Origin: Candidatus Saccharibacteria bacterium 49-20 | GTDB taxonomy: Bacteria > Patescibacteriota > Saccharimonadia > Saccharimonadales > Saccharimonadaceae | Assembly (NCBI GenBank): GCA_001897295.1 | Contig: MKSN01000001.1 | Span: 736,141-800,140, forward strand | Direction: 5' to 3' | DNA length: 64,000 nucleotides | Part shown: positions 17,952 through 27,802 of the stretch, piece after piece | Numbering within the stretch: the first letter of the stretch is position 1 | Layout: the number at the start of each line of letters is the position of its first letter | Position numbers and translations under genes: made by a program | The notes under the pieces: model-generated | What the model was told of the DNA's origin: nothing | Databases searched by the model: none | What the model saw: the letters and a program-made list of their open reading frames with translations, nothing else

Positions 17952-19013
17952 TTACCGCGGATTATCGGCCAGTTCTTTCTTGAGCTTCTCGATCAATACC
18001 ACTGGCGTTGGGTCAACTTGATTCAGCACGGCCGCATAGGTGCTCGAAAAGTCTGCGAGGATTGCGCCCCACAGTAGCTGGGCGAGCAACGTGTCACCTT
18101 CAAGCTCTAGCGTAAATGCGTGAGGGCGAAGGCCACTAAGCAAGCGATCACTGAGTTCGAAGCGCTGCCGCACGCGCGGCGTATCGAGCGGACTCAGAAT
18201 ATCGAATACTGCAAACGGTTTTTCGATTGGGTGCGACACCCACCCCATAAACTCATTGTGGTTAAACTCAGGGAATTCATTCCAGAACGCCACATTCTTT
18301 GCAGTTTCATTCCAGCTAATCTTCCATTTATAGGCAAGTGGTGCGGTAAGTGGCGTACCGTAAAATACTGGGGTCTTGCCGATCGCTTCGAGTGCAAGCT
18401 GCTTAGCGTAGTTTTTTTCGGTCGGTACGTCAGGGGTCCATTTGGCAGTTTCGTCCTCGAGCCAACCCGAAAGGTGCTCGAGTTCTTTAAGCCACTTATC
18501 ACTCACAACATCAAATGACTCGAGCAATGCAAAAAGGCCGCGAAGGTTAGAAATCATTGCCATACGAGGCTGGGCACCAGATGGGAGTGGTACGTGCGCC
18601 ATGTCATATTCAGTCGCGATATCAATCAATTTACCGCCCGATGCCAAGATTGCGATTTGCGCACCCTTTGCCTCGGCCTGATCGAGTGCAGATAAAGTCT
18701 CTTCAGTGTTACCCGAATAGCTACTGGCAATCACGAGGGTGTTGCGATTCACGTAACTCGGTAGGTCGTAGCCACGAATAATATCAAACGGAATTGTCAG
18801 CTCCTTATTGAGCAGTACCTTCACCATTAATGCGGCCAGCGCAGAGCCGCCCATGCCAGTCACGACGACACTCGTTATCTCACGATCGTCGTGCTCTGGG
18901 TTCCACACCTTCGCATCAAACTTAGCTTGTTTGTATTGATTCGCAATCACCTTCAACGCACCCTCAGGGTCACGCTGCGCAATTACGTTTACGTTGTCTA
19001 AAATATCCGTCAT
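17952..19013 (-). CDS. SIS-domain bifunctional phosphoglucose/phosphomannose isomerase
   Basis: VVTGMGGSALAA, SYSGNTEETLSALDQA, C-terminal HNEFMGW. Confidence 0.82.
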   Translation of the reverse strand: MTDILDNVNVIAQRDPEGALKVIANQYKQAKFDAKVWNPEHDDREITSVVVTGMGGSALAALMVKVLLNKELTIPFDIIRGYDLPSYVNRNTLVIASSYSGNTEETLSALDQAEAKGAQIAILASGGKLIDIATEYDMAHVPLPSGAQPRMAMISNLRGLFALLESFDVVSDKWLKELEHLSGWLEDETAKWTPDVPTEKNYAKQLALEAIGKTPVFYGTPLTAPLAYKWKISWNETAKNVAFWNEFPEFNHNEFMGWVSHPIEKPFAVFDILSPLDTPRVRQRFELSDRLLSGLRPHAFTLELEGDTLLAQLLWGAILADFSSTYAAVLNQVDPTPVVLIEKLKKELADNPR

Positions 19014-19086
19014 AGTATTCCCACCAATCTGTATATATGATACAGTATTTTCAAGTAAGCATAAATGTTTTAACTCGAGGTGGGCC

Positions 19087-19602
19087 ATGGATATTACTCC
19101 GCAAGACAATACGCAACCAATTAGTGACGACCAGGAGCTGGCCAAGGCTCTTGCGGGCGTTCTTCCTGAAGACGACAGCACAACTGACGCAAATTCACCA
19201 ACTGGACTTCACTTTGAAGAAACCGCCGCCCCTGCAGCCCCTGCAGCGCCTGCTGCAATCGTACCACCGGCTCCAGCGCCTGTTGCGCCCGTCGCCGAAG
19301 TACCAAGCTTCACCATGCCAAGTCTCGACACCCCTGCTGCAAGCGACTCGTCAGACCTCGACGGCGTAAAGCTCGAAGCGCTCAAAGAACTTCGCCCTCT
19401 TATGGACAAGGTTGACCTTCCTGCAGAGGAAAAGTTCGACACCTACCTCATGCTCCTTCGTAGCACCGACGACAAGACCCTTATCGCACCGGCTCACACC
19501 GCCGCACAAGGCATTGCCGACGAGAAGCGCAAGGCTGAAGCACTCCTCGAAATCATCAAGGAAATCGACTACCTTTCTCGCAAAGACCAACCAGCTGCCT
19601 AG
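19087..19602 (+). CDS. Hypothetical protein with Ala/Pro-rich linker
   Basis: MDITPQDNTQPISDDQELAKAL...PAAPAAPAAIVPPAPAPVAPV...; intact ORF. Confidence 0.6.
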   Translation: MDITPQDNTQPISDDQELAKALAGVLPEDDSTTDANSPTGLHFEETAAPAAPAAPAAIVPPAPAPVAPVAEVPSFTMPSLDTPAASDSSDLDGVKLEALKELRPLMDKVDLPAEEKFDTYLMLLRSTDDKTLIAPAHTAAQGIADEKRKAEALLEIIKEIDYLSRKDQPAA

Positions 19603-19668
19603 GCAGTATCGTCTCGAATCATTCACTCATGCGCTGTAATAGGCGCATGAGTTTTAATGTAAGGTACA

Positions 19669-20712
19669 ATGGTACTAATGACAGCTCGTTACGCCACCAA
19701 CGCCGAGATCGCCAAGTGGGATTCACTGATTCTTAAGAACCCCGATGGCGGAAATGTATTCTCGAGCCTCGAATACTCGGAAATCAAAAAACTCACCCAC
19801 TACACCCCTCACTATGTGATTGTGGGTCAAATTGCGGTGACCGTGTTAGAAAAGACAACACCTCCACTGGGTAAGTTCTGGTACCTACCAAAAGGTCCGG
19901 GCGTCACCTCTACCAAACAGCTCTTCGACCTTCTTAAAGCGCTACGACCGCTCGCCAAGAAAGCGGGTGTCTTTACGATTCGCGTTGAATCCGAGCTCGA
20001 TCGCTCATCTCAGCCAAGCCTTGAACGCCATGGCATGAAGAAAGCCGCGCCAATTATTCCAAACCCTTCTACTATCACGATTGATATCTCGCCGTCCCTA
20101 GACAATATTTTGACCGGACTACCTCAAAAGGGTCGCCACGCCATTCGCCGCGCTGGTCGCGACGGCGTCACGGTTGAAAAAGTGCCCGTCACCGAAGAAA
20201 ATGCCCAACTTATGTACAACCTTTTGGCGGAAACCGCCGAGGGCCAGTTCGGTATTCGTAGTTATAATTACTACAAAACCTTCTGGAAGACGTTTGAAGA
20301 AGCAAAGTTGGGTCAGCTTTTCTTTGCGTATTTTGAAGGCCAAGTGGTTGCCGGTGCCTACGCCATGGTATTTGGTGAAAAAAGTACTTATAAAGACGGC
20401 GCTTCTATTCGTCAGCGCACCGCCTATGGTGCCAGTCACCTTCTGCAATGGAATGTCATCGAGTGGGCCAAATCCGAAGGCGCACTTGTCCACGACTTCT
20501 GCGGATCACCACCAAGCGATGAGATTAGTAACCCAGAGCACCCACATCACGGGGTAGGCCTCTTTAAGCTTTCGTTTAGTAAAGAAGTTTCAGACTTCAT
20601 CGGCTGCTACGACTACGTACTCTCGCCAACCCGCCACAAAGCCTGGACAAAGCTCGGTGAACGCGTCCATAGGCGTCTGTACTATCAGCGCACAAAAGAC
20701 TATTATTACTAA
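19669..20712 (+). CDS. FemAB-family peptidoglycan bridge aminoacyltransferase
   Basis: GRHAIRRAGRDGVTVEKV; GASHLLQWNVIEWAKSEGALVHDFCG; HGVGLFKLSFSKEV. Start may be 19678. Confidence 0.85.
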   Translation: MVLMTARYATNAEIAKWDSLILKNPDGGNVFSSLEYSEIKKLTHYTPHYVIVGQIAVTVLEKTTPPLGKFWYLPKGPGVTSTKQLFDLLKALRPLAKKAGVFTIRVESELDRSSQPSLERHGMKKAAPIIPNPSTITIDISPSLDNILTGLPQKGRHAIRRAGRDGVTVEKVPVTEENAQLMYNLLAETAEGQFGIRSYNYYKTFWKTFEEAKLGQLFFAYFEGQVVAGAYAMVFGEKSTYKDGASIRQRTAYGASHLLQWNVIEWAKSEGALVHDFCGSPPSDEISNPEHPHHGVGLFKLSFSKEVSDFIGCYDYVLSPTRHKAWTKLGERVHRRLYYQRTKDYYY

Positions 20713-20713
20713 G

Positions 20714-21604
20714 ATGTCTATGAAAATTAATCAAACCGTCCTTATGTCTGACGCGCTGAATTTTAGCGCCGAACACCCAATTAACCCTTACTACTTCGAT
20801 TCAAAGACCGACACTTCGGTCGCCCAAGCCGAGCACGATTCGATCCAAAGTGCGCTCGCCTCAGCTGGCGTTACTATCATTGAGGTTCCGTCACCTAGCG
20901 AAAGCCAGGATGGCGTCTACACTGCCAACTGGGCGCTCGTACGTGGCAATAAAGCTATTCCTGCACGCCTCCCTAATGTGCGCAAAGCCGAAGAGGCCTA
21001 CGCACGAGAAAAACTCCTAGAACTTGGCAAAGAGCTTATTGAAGTACCTGAAGGCCTGCGTTTTAGCGGTCAAGGTGACGCGCTCGCCTGCGGTAACTAC
21101 CTTTTTTGCGGCAGTGGCTACCGAAGCGACGAAGCCGCACAAGAATTCGCGGCAAATACCCTTGGCTACGACCGTGTCCAACTGCAAACCATCCCTCAGC
21201 TTGATGCGTCAGACGTACCCGTTGTAAACCCTACATCGGGATGGGAAGATAGCTTCTTTTACGATATTGACCTCGCGCTCTCTATTATTCGCCATCCAAG
21301 CGACGGCCAACCTGGCCTCATTGCTTACTGCCCTGAGGCATTTACCGAGAAAAGTCAGGCGATCCTCGCTGAAGTGACCGGTGATGGGAAAGAAATCGAA
21401 GCCATTCACGTCTCACTCACCGAAGCTCGAGAGGCCTTTGCCTGCAACCTCGTCTCCACAGGTGAAACAGTTGTCATGGGTAACGGTGCACCAGAGTTGA
21501 AATCTGCGCTCGAATCACGCGGACTCACGGTACTTACCCCTCATGTGCGTGAACTCTCAAAGGGCGGCGGCTATATCCGCTGCACCAGCCTTACCCTCGA
21601 CTAG
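20714..21604 (+). CDS. Amidinotransferase-fold hydrolase (dimethylarginine dimethylaminohydrolase/arginine deiminase related)
   Basis: FSGQGDALACGNYLFCGSGYRS; DLALSIIR; C-terminal GGGYIRCTSLTLD with catalytic Cys. Confidence 0.8.
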   Translation: MSMKINQTVLMSDALNFSAEHPINPYYFDSKTDTSVAQAEHDSIQSALASAGVTIIEVPSPSESQDGVYTANWALVRGNKAIPARLPNVRKAEEAYAREKLLELGKELIEVPEGLRFSGQGDALACGNYLFCGSGYRSDEAAQEFAANTLGYDRVQLQTIPQLDASDVPVVNPTSGWEDSFFYDIDLALSIIRHPSDGQPGLIAYCPEAFTEKSQAILAEVTGDGKEIEAIHVSLTEAREAFACNLVSTGETVVMGNGAPELKSALESRGLTVLTPHVRELSKGGGYIRCTSLTLD

Positions 21605-21611
21605 TCGGGGG

Positions 21612-22925
21612 TTATTTTTTCTTTACAAGTTCTTGGAGTGCCGCACGAGCAACGTCAGATTCATTCCAAGGGTATTCACCATCGGCGCGTTCGATCGTCT
21701 TTTCGTGCCCCTTACCAAGGAGCACAACCATGTCGTCCGCACTCGACGCGAGCGTAAAGGCAAACCCAATCGCCTCTTCGCGGTTTGAGATTAAGTGGAG
21801 TGACTTGTCGAGCGTTTTACCCGACGCAATAGCCCCATCTCCAATTTGCTGCAGAATCTTTGCGCCATCATCATCGCGGTCATCTTCTTCAGTCGCAACA
21901 ATAATATCGGCGTACTTGCCGGCAATACGTCCCTGCTCGGCACGCTTGCTTTCGTCGCGGCGTCCCGCTGAGCCAAATACCGCAATCAGCTTCCCTTTTA
22001 CGAGCGGTCGTACGCTTGAGAAAAACTTCTCAAAGCCATCGGGTGTGCTCGCAAAGTCGACGAGCACTTGGAATTTTTGACCCTCATTAATGGCATTCAT
22101 ACGACCCTCAACAGATTGAAGTGACGCGAGTCCATTCTCGATTTGCTCTTTGGTGAGCCCGAGCTTACGACCAACCGCAAGTGCTGCGAGGCTATTGCTG
22201 ACGTTGAATTCACCGGGAATTTGCAGACTAATGTTGTACGTCTCGTCGCCTACCGTTGCGGTATACGTAGTACCCGTACTAGTAAGTTTGATGTTTGACG
22301 CCTTAATGTCACCATTCTTGATACCGTATGATGTTGAATTATCAACAGTATGCGCAAATATTTCAGCGCTTGGGTCATCCGCATTCACCACACCATACCG
22401 AAGGCCGTGCTTGTTTACCATCTTAAAGAGCTTTCGCTTTGCTTCTCGGTAGTTTTCAAAGGTGCCGTGGTACTCAAGGTGGTCATGGGTTAAGTTGGTC
22501 AATACAGCAATTTCGTACGGCACGCCCCAGACGCGGTTTTGCGCTAGTGAGTGACTCGACGTTTCGACCACCACCCACTCGGCACCTTTAGCCGCAAAGC
22601 TTTTCATTCGGCTCTGCACCACACTCGCCTTTGAAGTAGTCATGTGCTCGACTTGTTTCTTAATGTCATCGCCAACTCCATAGGCAACTGTACTCATGAG
22701 ACCCGTCGTGATGCCAGCCTCGGTAAGCATGCGCTGGATAAAGAAAGAGGTCGTAGTCTTACCATTCGTACCCGTCACGCCAATTACGCGAACTTTTCGA
22801 GATGGAAATCCATAGCGGACATTAACGAGCATCGCCTCTACCAAGTGGCCGGTCGGTTCAATCGCGTGGAATAATTTAGTTGGAATTAAAGACTTAACAA
22901 TTTTTCGAGCATTCATGCTGCTCAT
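21612..22925 (-). CDS. Mur ligase, MurE-like UDP-MurNAc-tripeptide synthetase
   Basis: VIGVTGTNGKTTTSFFIQRML; NLTHDHLEYHGTFENY; DFASTPDGFEKFFSSVRP. Confidence 0.88.
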   Translation of the reverse strand: MSSMNARKIVKSLIPTKLFHAIEPTGHLVEAMLVNVRYGFPSRKVRVIGVTGTNGKTTTSFFIQRMLTEAGITTGLMSTVAYGVGDDIKKQVEHMTTSKASVVQSRMKSFAAKGAEWVVVETSSHSLAQNRVWGVPYEIAVLTNLTHDHLEYHGTFENYREAKRKLFKMVNKHGLRYGVVNADDPSAEIFAHTVDNSTSYGIKNGDIKASNIKLTSTGTTYTATVGDETYNISLQIPGEFNVSNSLAALAVGRKLGLTKEQIENGLASLQSVEGRMNAINEGQKFQVLVDFASTPDGFEKFFSSVRPLVKGKLIAVFGSAGRRDESKRAEQGRIAGKYADIIVATEEDDRDDDGAKILQQIGDGAIASGKTLDKSLHLISNREEAIGFAFTLASSADDMVVLLGKGHEKTIERADGEYPWNESDVARAALQELVKKK

Positions 22926-25312
22926 TATACCTTTCTTCTAAAGAGGAGTAGAAAAATCAGTACAAGGAGTGCTAAGAACCCTAAGGTGGCAACAGCAATC
23001 AAAATTCCAAAGTTGGGTGATCGGTGAACGCCCTGATGTCTGGCACCAAGCACTTCAGTTGCGACTCCTTGTCGCATGCTGTCACTTACCTCCTTCTGAG
23101 TAAGCCCGATCGAACTTATGCCCACAACGGGTCCACTCTCATACTCTACGCGTGCATTGCCTATAGCTGTCGCACTTCCTGAAATAACCTTTTCAACAGG
23201 TTGCACGTACAGAATCTGATATACATCGATCACTTCACCTGATTGACTTGTCCCAATGACATGCACCGTATGATATCCTTCAACGCCCTCGGGAAAGGTA
23301 ACCTCTCCGCCTAGCGAGCCATCTTCATTCGCACTATATTCGGCGAGTGTCTGCGGAGCTGAACGAATTTCAACCCGTACAGGCGAACCGGGGCTGAAGG
23401 TGCCGGGCGGTATCGAAAATGGCGTTGATTCACCAGCTCTAAACAGCTCTCCGGTCATAAACCGCACTGCGCTCTGTGTAATGCGTGTGTTCATATCGGC
23501 AACTCCCTCGAGCCAATAGCTCGTATAGCCCGCCGAACCGTCACAGCTCTGACAATCGCGCGGCAGCCAGAAAGAGGTATAGCTCGTTCGAATTGCTTCA
23601 GCTATTTTCTGATGACCAAACGGCGTGGGGTGAAATGACTCCGCGCCAATGAATTTCATCTCTTTAATAAAAGAAAGTGGCGCGATATCATCGCCTACCC
23701 GCACGGCGTTCATTCCTTTTTGCGAACCCTCACAAAGCCTTTCGCCCGTAAAAGCCTGGGACACATCAACATACGTAGCCTCGGCGTATCGTGCGGCAGA
23801 TTGCAAAATAGTATTAAGGTACTGAATAGATGCCTCTACGTATGTTCGCTCTTCGATGCTCAAAAGGCTTGCGGTCAGCGCATCGCACTGTACAGTATCC
23901 GAGGCGAAGATTGAAGGATACCCCACAACAAAAACAGCCGCGCCAGTTGAAAGCTTCACCTCTTCGATGAGCTGCACGATATCGGGTAATATCCTCTGCA
24001 TTTCTTGTGCACTCGCAAGACGAACGCCCTCTTTAGCCCACTCACAGGTTCCAAGCCCTAGGCATGTCTTGAGCTTACCCACCAAATCGACATCATTACC
24101 CCCAATTCCGATAGACACAAGAAGTGGCTGCGTATCGGACAGTTCCGCTAGTTTCGCACGAGCATCCGTAATTCTCGAGCCCGAACATGCCGCATTGGTA
24201 GCAGCCATACCCCACCCCTCGCCCAATAACAGTGGATACGACCGGACACTCACATGACAACGATTTGTATCCGTATTTGTACCCGGTAAGTAAAATGAAT
24301 CGGCCAGCTCACCTTCACCGCTCGTGTATGAGTCGCCCAGTGCAATATACTGCGACCCTGCAGATCTCGCTCGGCTCATCGGTGCAACTGTCACTCGCCC
24401 CGACCCCTGTTGCCTTACAAGAAATACAGAAAGTCGTAACCCGTCACTAGAAAACACGGGGCGATAAGCTCGCACGTAGCCTGGAAATACATCGGTTTTT
24501 GTCGAAGTGGAAGCAGCACACCACTGCACCACATCACTCAAATTCGACGTAACCCCACACGGTTCCCGCACCTCATACACCGTCAGGCCTTTATACCATC
24601 CCGTCGATGCTACCCAACGTCCATCGCGAGAAACCGCCAGCCCTAATATCGGCTGCGGCGAAGCCCCTACTACCGAAAGTGAAGCGACCCATATCGCCCC
24701 TCCTGTCTTGAAGTTGAGCCGCACAATACCTTTGCGCGGCACTTCAATAGCTGCCCACTTGCCATTCGAAGAAAGCGCAAGTGTCGTCATCGAAAGGCCA
24801 TCGAGCAATAAATCGCCTTCCATTCCCCGAATGCGATAGGATACAGTCTCGCCCGCGACCCTTTCAATCTGTTTTGAAAACTGTCTTACAAGACGATAGG
24901 TATACGACCCATCCGGCAATAATGCTTGATGAAGCAAAGAGTCTTCAGCCTGACTGTAGACACAGCGGTCCAGCCCAAGGCACAAATGCTCAATTGTATA
25001 AAAATAGCGCTCATTCGTAAAAGACATCGCATACTCAAACTGGCCCGCGTAATTTACAACTCTCGCAAGGCGTGGCTTACCAGACACCCCGTACACACAG
25101 GCTGCGCGTAGAGCATTTTCGCCCGCCATTTGAATGCGCGAATTACTTCCTGCACACGAGAGCTCGCTTGGCGACGGAGTTACCTCACTCACCTCTTGCA
25201 GTACCGTAAACGGCTCATCCACCCACGAGCTCGTCGACTCAGCACGCACCTCGCCACTTACAAAAACAACAGCCAATAAAGCTCCCAAAAGGAGCACTAG
25301 CCCATATTTCAT
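22925..25312 (-). CDS. Secreted, C-terminally membrane-anchored SGNH/GDSL hydrolase
   Basis: Signal peptide MKYGLVLLLGALLAVVFVSGEVRA; YIALGDSYTSGEGEL; SIGIGGNDVD; ESFHPTPFGHQKIAEAI; C-terminal TM. Confidence 0.8.
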   Translation of the reverse strand: MKYGLVLLLGALLAVVFVSGEVRAESTSSWVDEPFTVLQEVSEVTPSPSELSCAGSNSRIQMAGENALRAACVYGVSGKPRLARVVNYAGQFEYAMSFTNERYFYTIEHLCLGLDRCVYSQAEDSLLHQALLPDGSYTYRLVRQFSKQIERVAGETVSYRIRGMEGDLLLDGLSMTTLALSSNGKWAAIEVPRKGIVRLNFKTGGAIWVASLSVVGASPQPILGLAVSRDGRWVASTGWYKGLTVYEVREPCGVTSNLSDVVQWCAASTSTKTDVFPGYVRAYRPVFSSDGLRLSVFLVRQQGSGRVTVAPMSRARSAGSQYIALGDSYTSGEGELADSFYLPGTNTDTNRCHVSVRSYPLLLGEGWGMAATNAACSGSRITDARAKLAELSDTQPLLVSIGIGGNDVDLVGKLKTCLGLGTCEWAKEGVRLASAQEMQRILPDIVQLIEEVKLSTGAAVFVVGYPSIFASDTVQCDALTASLLSIEERTYVEASIQYLNTILQSAARYAEATYVDVSQAFTGERLCEGSQKGMNAVRVGDDIAPLSFIKEMKFIGAESFHPTPFGHQKIAEAIRTSYTSFWLPRDCQSCDGSAGYTSYWLEGVADMNTRITQSAVRFMTGELFRAGESTPFSIPPGTFSPGSPVRVEIRSAPQTLAEYSANEDGSLGGEVTFPEGVEGYHTVHVIGTSQSGEVIDVYQILYVQPVEKVISGSATAIGNARVEYESGPVVGISSIGLTQKEVSDSMRQGVATEVLGARHQGVHRSPNFGILIAVATLGFLALLVLIFLLLFRRKV

Positions 25313-25426
25313 ATCACACCCTCCCACCTTAAGAATTGCTTGGGTTCTGCTTATAATTTTAAGGGCGTTCTCAGCAAACATCAAGCAAATATGTCCAAAG
25401 CACAACATCGTGGTAAAATGTAACAG

Positions 25427-26515
25427 ATGAGAATCCTTGGAATTGAGAGTAGCTGTGACGAAACCGCCGCGGCCGTCGTTGAAGACGGTCACCGTTTGCT
25501 TTCCAATGTCGTCCGCACGCAAATCGATATTCACAAGGTATATGGGGGTGTCGTTCCGGAAGTAGCGGCCCGTAGTCATATCGAGGTTATTAACCCTGTC
25601 ATTAACCAGGCCCTCGAGGACGCCCACCTTACCTGGGCTGATATTGATGGCATCGCCGTCACCTACGCACCAGGCCTCTCAGGTTCACTCCTTGTCGGCA
25701 CCCTTGCTGCGCGCACCCTTGCGGCGCAGAAACACATTCCCCTCTACCCTATTCACCACGTCGAGGCGCACGTCTACGCAAACTTCATTACCGATCAAGC
25801 AAACGGTATCGACCTTACCCTTCCTACAACACAGCCGACATTCCCCATGCTCGCGCTTATCGTAAGTGGTGGACACTCGCAACTCGTACTCTTCCGTGAC
25901 CACGGCGACTATGAACTTCTTGGTCAAACTCAAGATGACGCCGTTGGAGAGGCCTTCGATAAAGTCGCAAAAATTATCGGCCTCCCCTACCCTGGCGGCC
26001 CTTCTATCGCCGAAGCCGCGAAGAGCGGCGATCCTAAAAAGTACCAGCTACCCAAAGCGAAGATGCAAGGAGCATATGATTTTAGTTTCTCAGGCCTCAA
26101 GACAGCCGTTCTAAGGGCCGTGCAGCGTGAAGTAGGTGTCGACACGACTTTCCCATCTTTCGAGCTCCCAGGGCTTCTTAACGACGCACAGCGCGCAGAC
26201 TTTGCCGCCAGCTTCCAAAACACCGCGATCGAAACACTCGTCGATAAAGCCGAAAAGGCCTTCCATGACCGCTCCCCTGCCTCTGTTGTAATCGCTGGTG
26301 GTGTTGCAGCCAACCAAGAACTCCGTCGTCAACTTCAAGAACGACTCCCTATCGATATCAATTACGCACCGATGCAGCTCTGTACAGATAACGGCGCGAT
26401 GATCGCTACCCTTGGGTGTTTTTATGCCGCACGAAAAGAAGCTACCTCACCTTTCTCGCTCGAGATTCAGCCAAGCCTCTCAATGACAAAAACAGCCTGG
26501 AATCAGGCTGCTTAA
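25427..26515 (+). CDS. tsaD: tRNA N6-threonylcarbamoyltransferase TsaD
   Basis: ILGIESSCDETAAAVVEDG; HHVEAHVYANF; ALIVSGGHSQLVLF. Confidence 0.97.
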   Translation: MRILGIESSCDETAAAVVEDGHRLLSNVVRTQIDIHKVYGGVVPEVAARSHIEVINPVINQALEDAHLTWADIDGIAVTYAPGLSGSLLVGTLAARTLAAQKHIPLYPIHHVEAHVYANFITDQANGIDLTLPTTQPTFPMLALIVSGGHSQLVLFRDHGDYELLGQTQDDAVGEAFDKVAKIIGLPYPGGPSIAEAAKSGDPKKYQLPKAKMQGAYDFSFSGLKTAVLRAVQREVGVDTTFPSFELPGLLNDAQRADFAASFQNTAIETLVDKAEKAFHDRSPASVVIAGGVAANQELRRQLQERLPIDINYAPMQLCTDNGAMIATLGCFYAARKEATSPFSLEIQPSLSMTKTAWNQAA

Positions 26516-26539
26516 GTTTACTCTCAAGTAATTATCAGG

Positions 26540-27517
26540 TTACTTTTTACGACGAACCGTCTGAAGCGCTTTCTTTGCAAAGGGCAACCCTTTACTCCAA
26601 AGGGTATAGAGAGGGGAGAGAGGTTTATCGAAGGTGCCGGCGAGTACCGTCACCTCTGACGCCCAGCCCTGTTTAAAGTTAGAAACACCACCCGCCACGA
26701 GACCACCAAAGTCATAGTGAGAGAGGCCCCATTCTTTAACCTTTTTAATCGCGTGCCACTTAAGCGCGTAGTTCGCACGAAGGTCTTGGCCAAGCTCATT
26801 CATGCCTCCATATAGTTCGTACGCCGTCGATTCACTAATGGCCAACCACAAAAAGGCAACAATCTCTTCCCCGTTATAGGCGGCAAAGATAGGGGAGTGG
26901 TCCTGCATTTGGATAAACACATCAAGGTAGTACTGAGTATTGTGTAGATTAAAGCCCGCGCGCGCCGCAGTTTGCTGATAAATCTTTAAACATTCTTCAA
27001 TATCTTCACGCTTTTTAATCTGTCGAATCTTCACATCAGCACCAGATTTACGGATATACTGACGAGTTTTCTTGGCCATATCGGCCAAAAGGTCACTCTC
27101 GGACTTCGTGGTATCGAGCATAATCGTCTCGGCTGAAAGCACCTTATTAGTGGCGCGAACCCAGCCTTCAGGCTTTTCGAATGCTGTTGTATCTGGCTCA
27201 ATCGACAGCGCGACCGCGTGATGATCACGCTTTACAAGGACGGCGAGTTTATCAAGAAATTCATCTTTATATTCATCTTCTGCAAGAGGTCCGCGTGGAA
27301 TGTACGAGAAGGCACGAAGGGGAAGTGGTAATCGACGAATCAGCACCTGAGCCGCGCCTACGACCTTATCCTCATCATAGGCAAATACTCGTTCAGCAAC
27401 CCAGCCATGACCAGATTTTACCTGCCCCCATGACCAAAGTTGAAGGGGATGACCCCCGAGTTCAAGGACATATTCATCCCATTGTTCTTTGTCACTACAC
27501 CTTTGAAGCTCAATCAT
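26540..27517 (-). CDS. FemAB-family peptidoglycan bridge aminoacyltransferase (second paralog)
   Basis: KKTRQYIRKSGADVKIR; YALKWHAIKKVKEWGLSHYDFGG; GVSNFKQGWASEV. Confidence 0.87.
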   Translation of the reverse strand: MIELQRCSDKEQWDEYVLELGGHPLQLWSWGQVKSGHGWVAERVFAYDEDKVVGAAQVLIRRLPLPLRAFSYIPRGPLAEDEYKDEFLDKLAVLVKRDHHAVALSIEPDTTAFEKPEGWVRATNKVLSAETIMLDTTKSESDLLADMAKKTRQYIRKSGADVKIRQIKKREDIEECLKIYQQTAARAGFNLHNTQYYLDVFIQMQDHSPIFAAYNGEEIVAFLWLAISESTAYELYGGMNELGQDLRANYALKWHAIKKVKEWGLSHYDFGGLVAGGVSNFKQGWASEVTVLAGTFDKPLSPLYTLWSKGLPFAKKALQTVRRKK

Positions 27518-27540
27518 ATGGACTATTATAACTCGGATTA

Positions 27541-27659
27541 GCTACGACCGAGTCACCTTATAACGTTCGCGTCCTCGCGCTACGTTTCAATGGGGCCCCG
27601 GCGCCCATTTCAACATAGGCTGCGGATTACTCTCTTTTATAAGGTGACTCGGTCGTAGC
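27541..27659. repeat. Long hairpin: 23-bp perfect inverted repeat with further internal self-complementarity
   Basis: GCTACGACCGAGTCACCTTATAA (27541-27563) / TTATAAGGTGACTCGGTCGTAGC (27637-27659); inner AATGGG/CCCATT (27589-27594 / 27604-27609). Confidence 0.9.
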
Positions 27660-27710
27660 CTTCCTCTGTAAATCATGCTATAATTGCGATAGAAAACAGG
27701 GAAGTGCGCA

Positions 27711-27763
27711 TAACTTTCACGTGAAAGTTACCGTGAAATCGAATTATTAATTTCACGTGAAAT
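27711..27763. promoter_or_regulatory. Two parS-like palindromes sharing TTTCACGTGAAA
   Basis: TAACTTTCACGTGAAAGTTA (27711-27730, 20-bp perfect palindrome) and ATTTCACGTGAAAT (27750-27763). Confidence 0.55.
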
Positions 27764-27802
27764 AACGGCATTTCTGCAAAACATCTAGACAGGATACTTA
27801 TC

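Noticed and set aside
19205-19300. Ala/Pro repeat in 19087-19602 as a DNA repeat element
   Set aside because: Explained as a low-complexity linker in a coding region.
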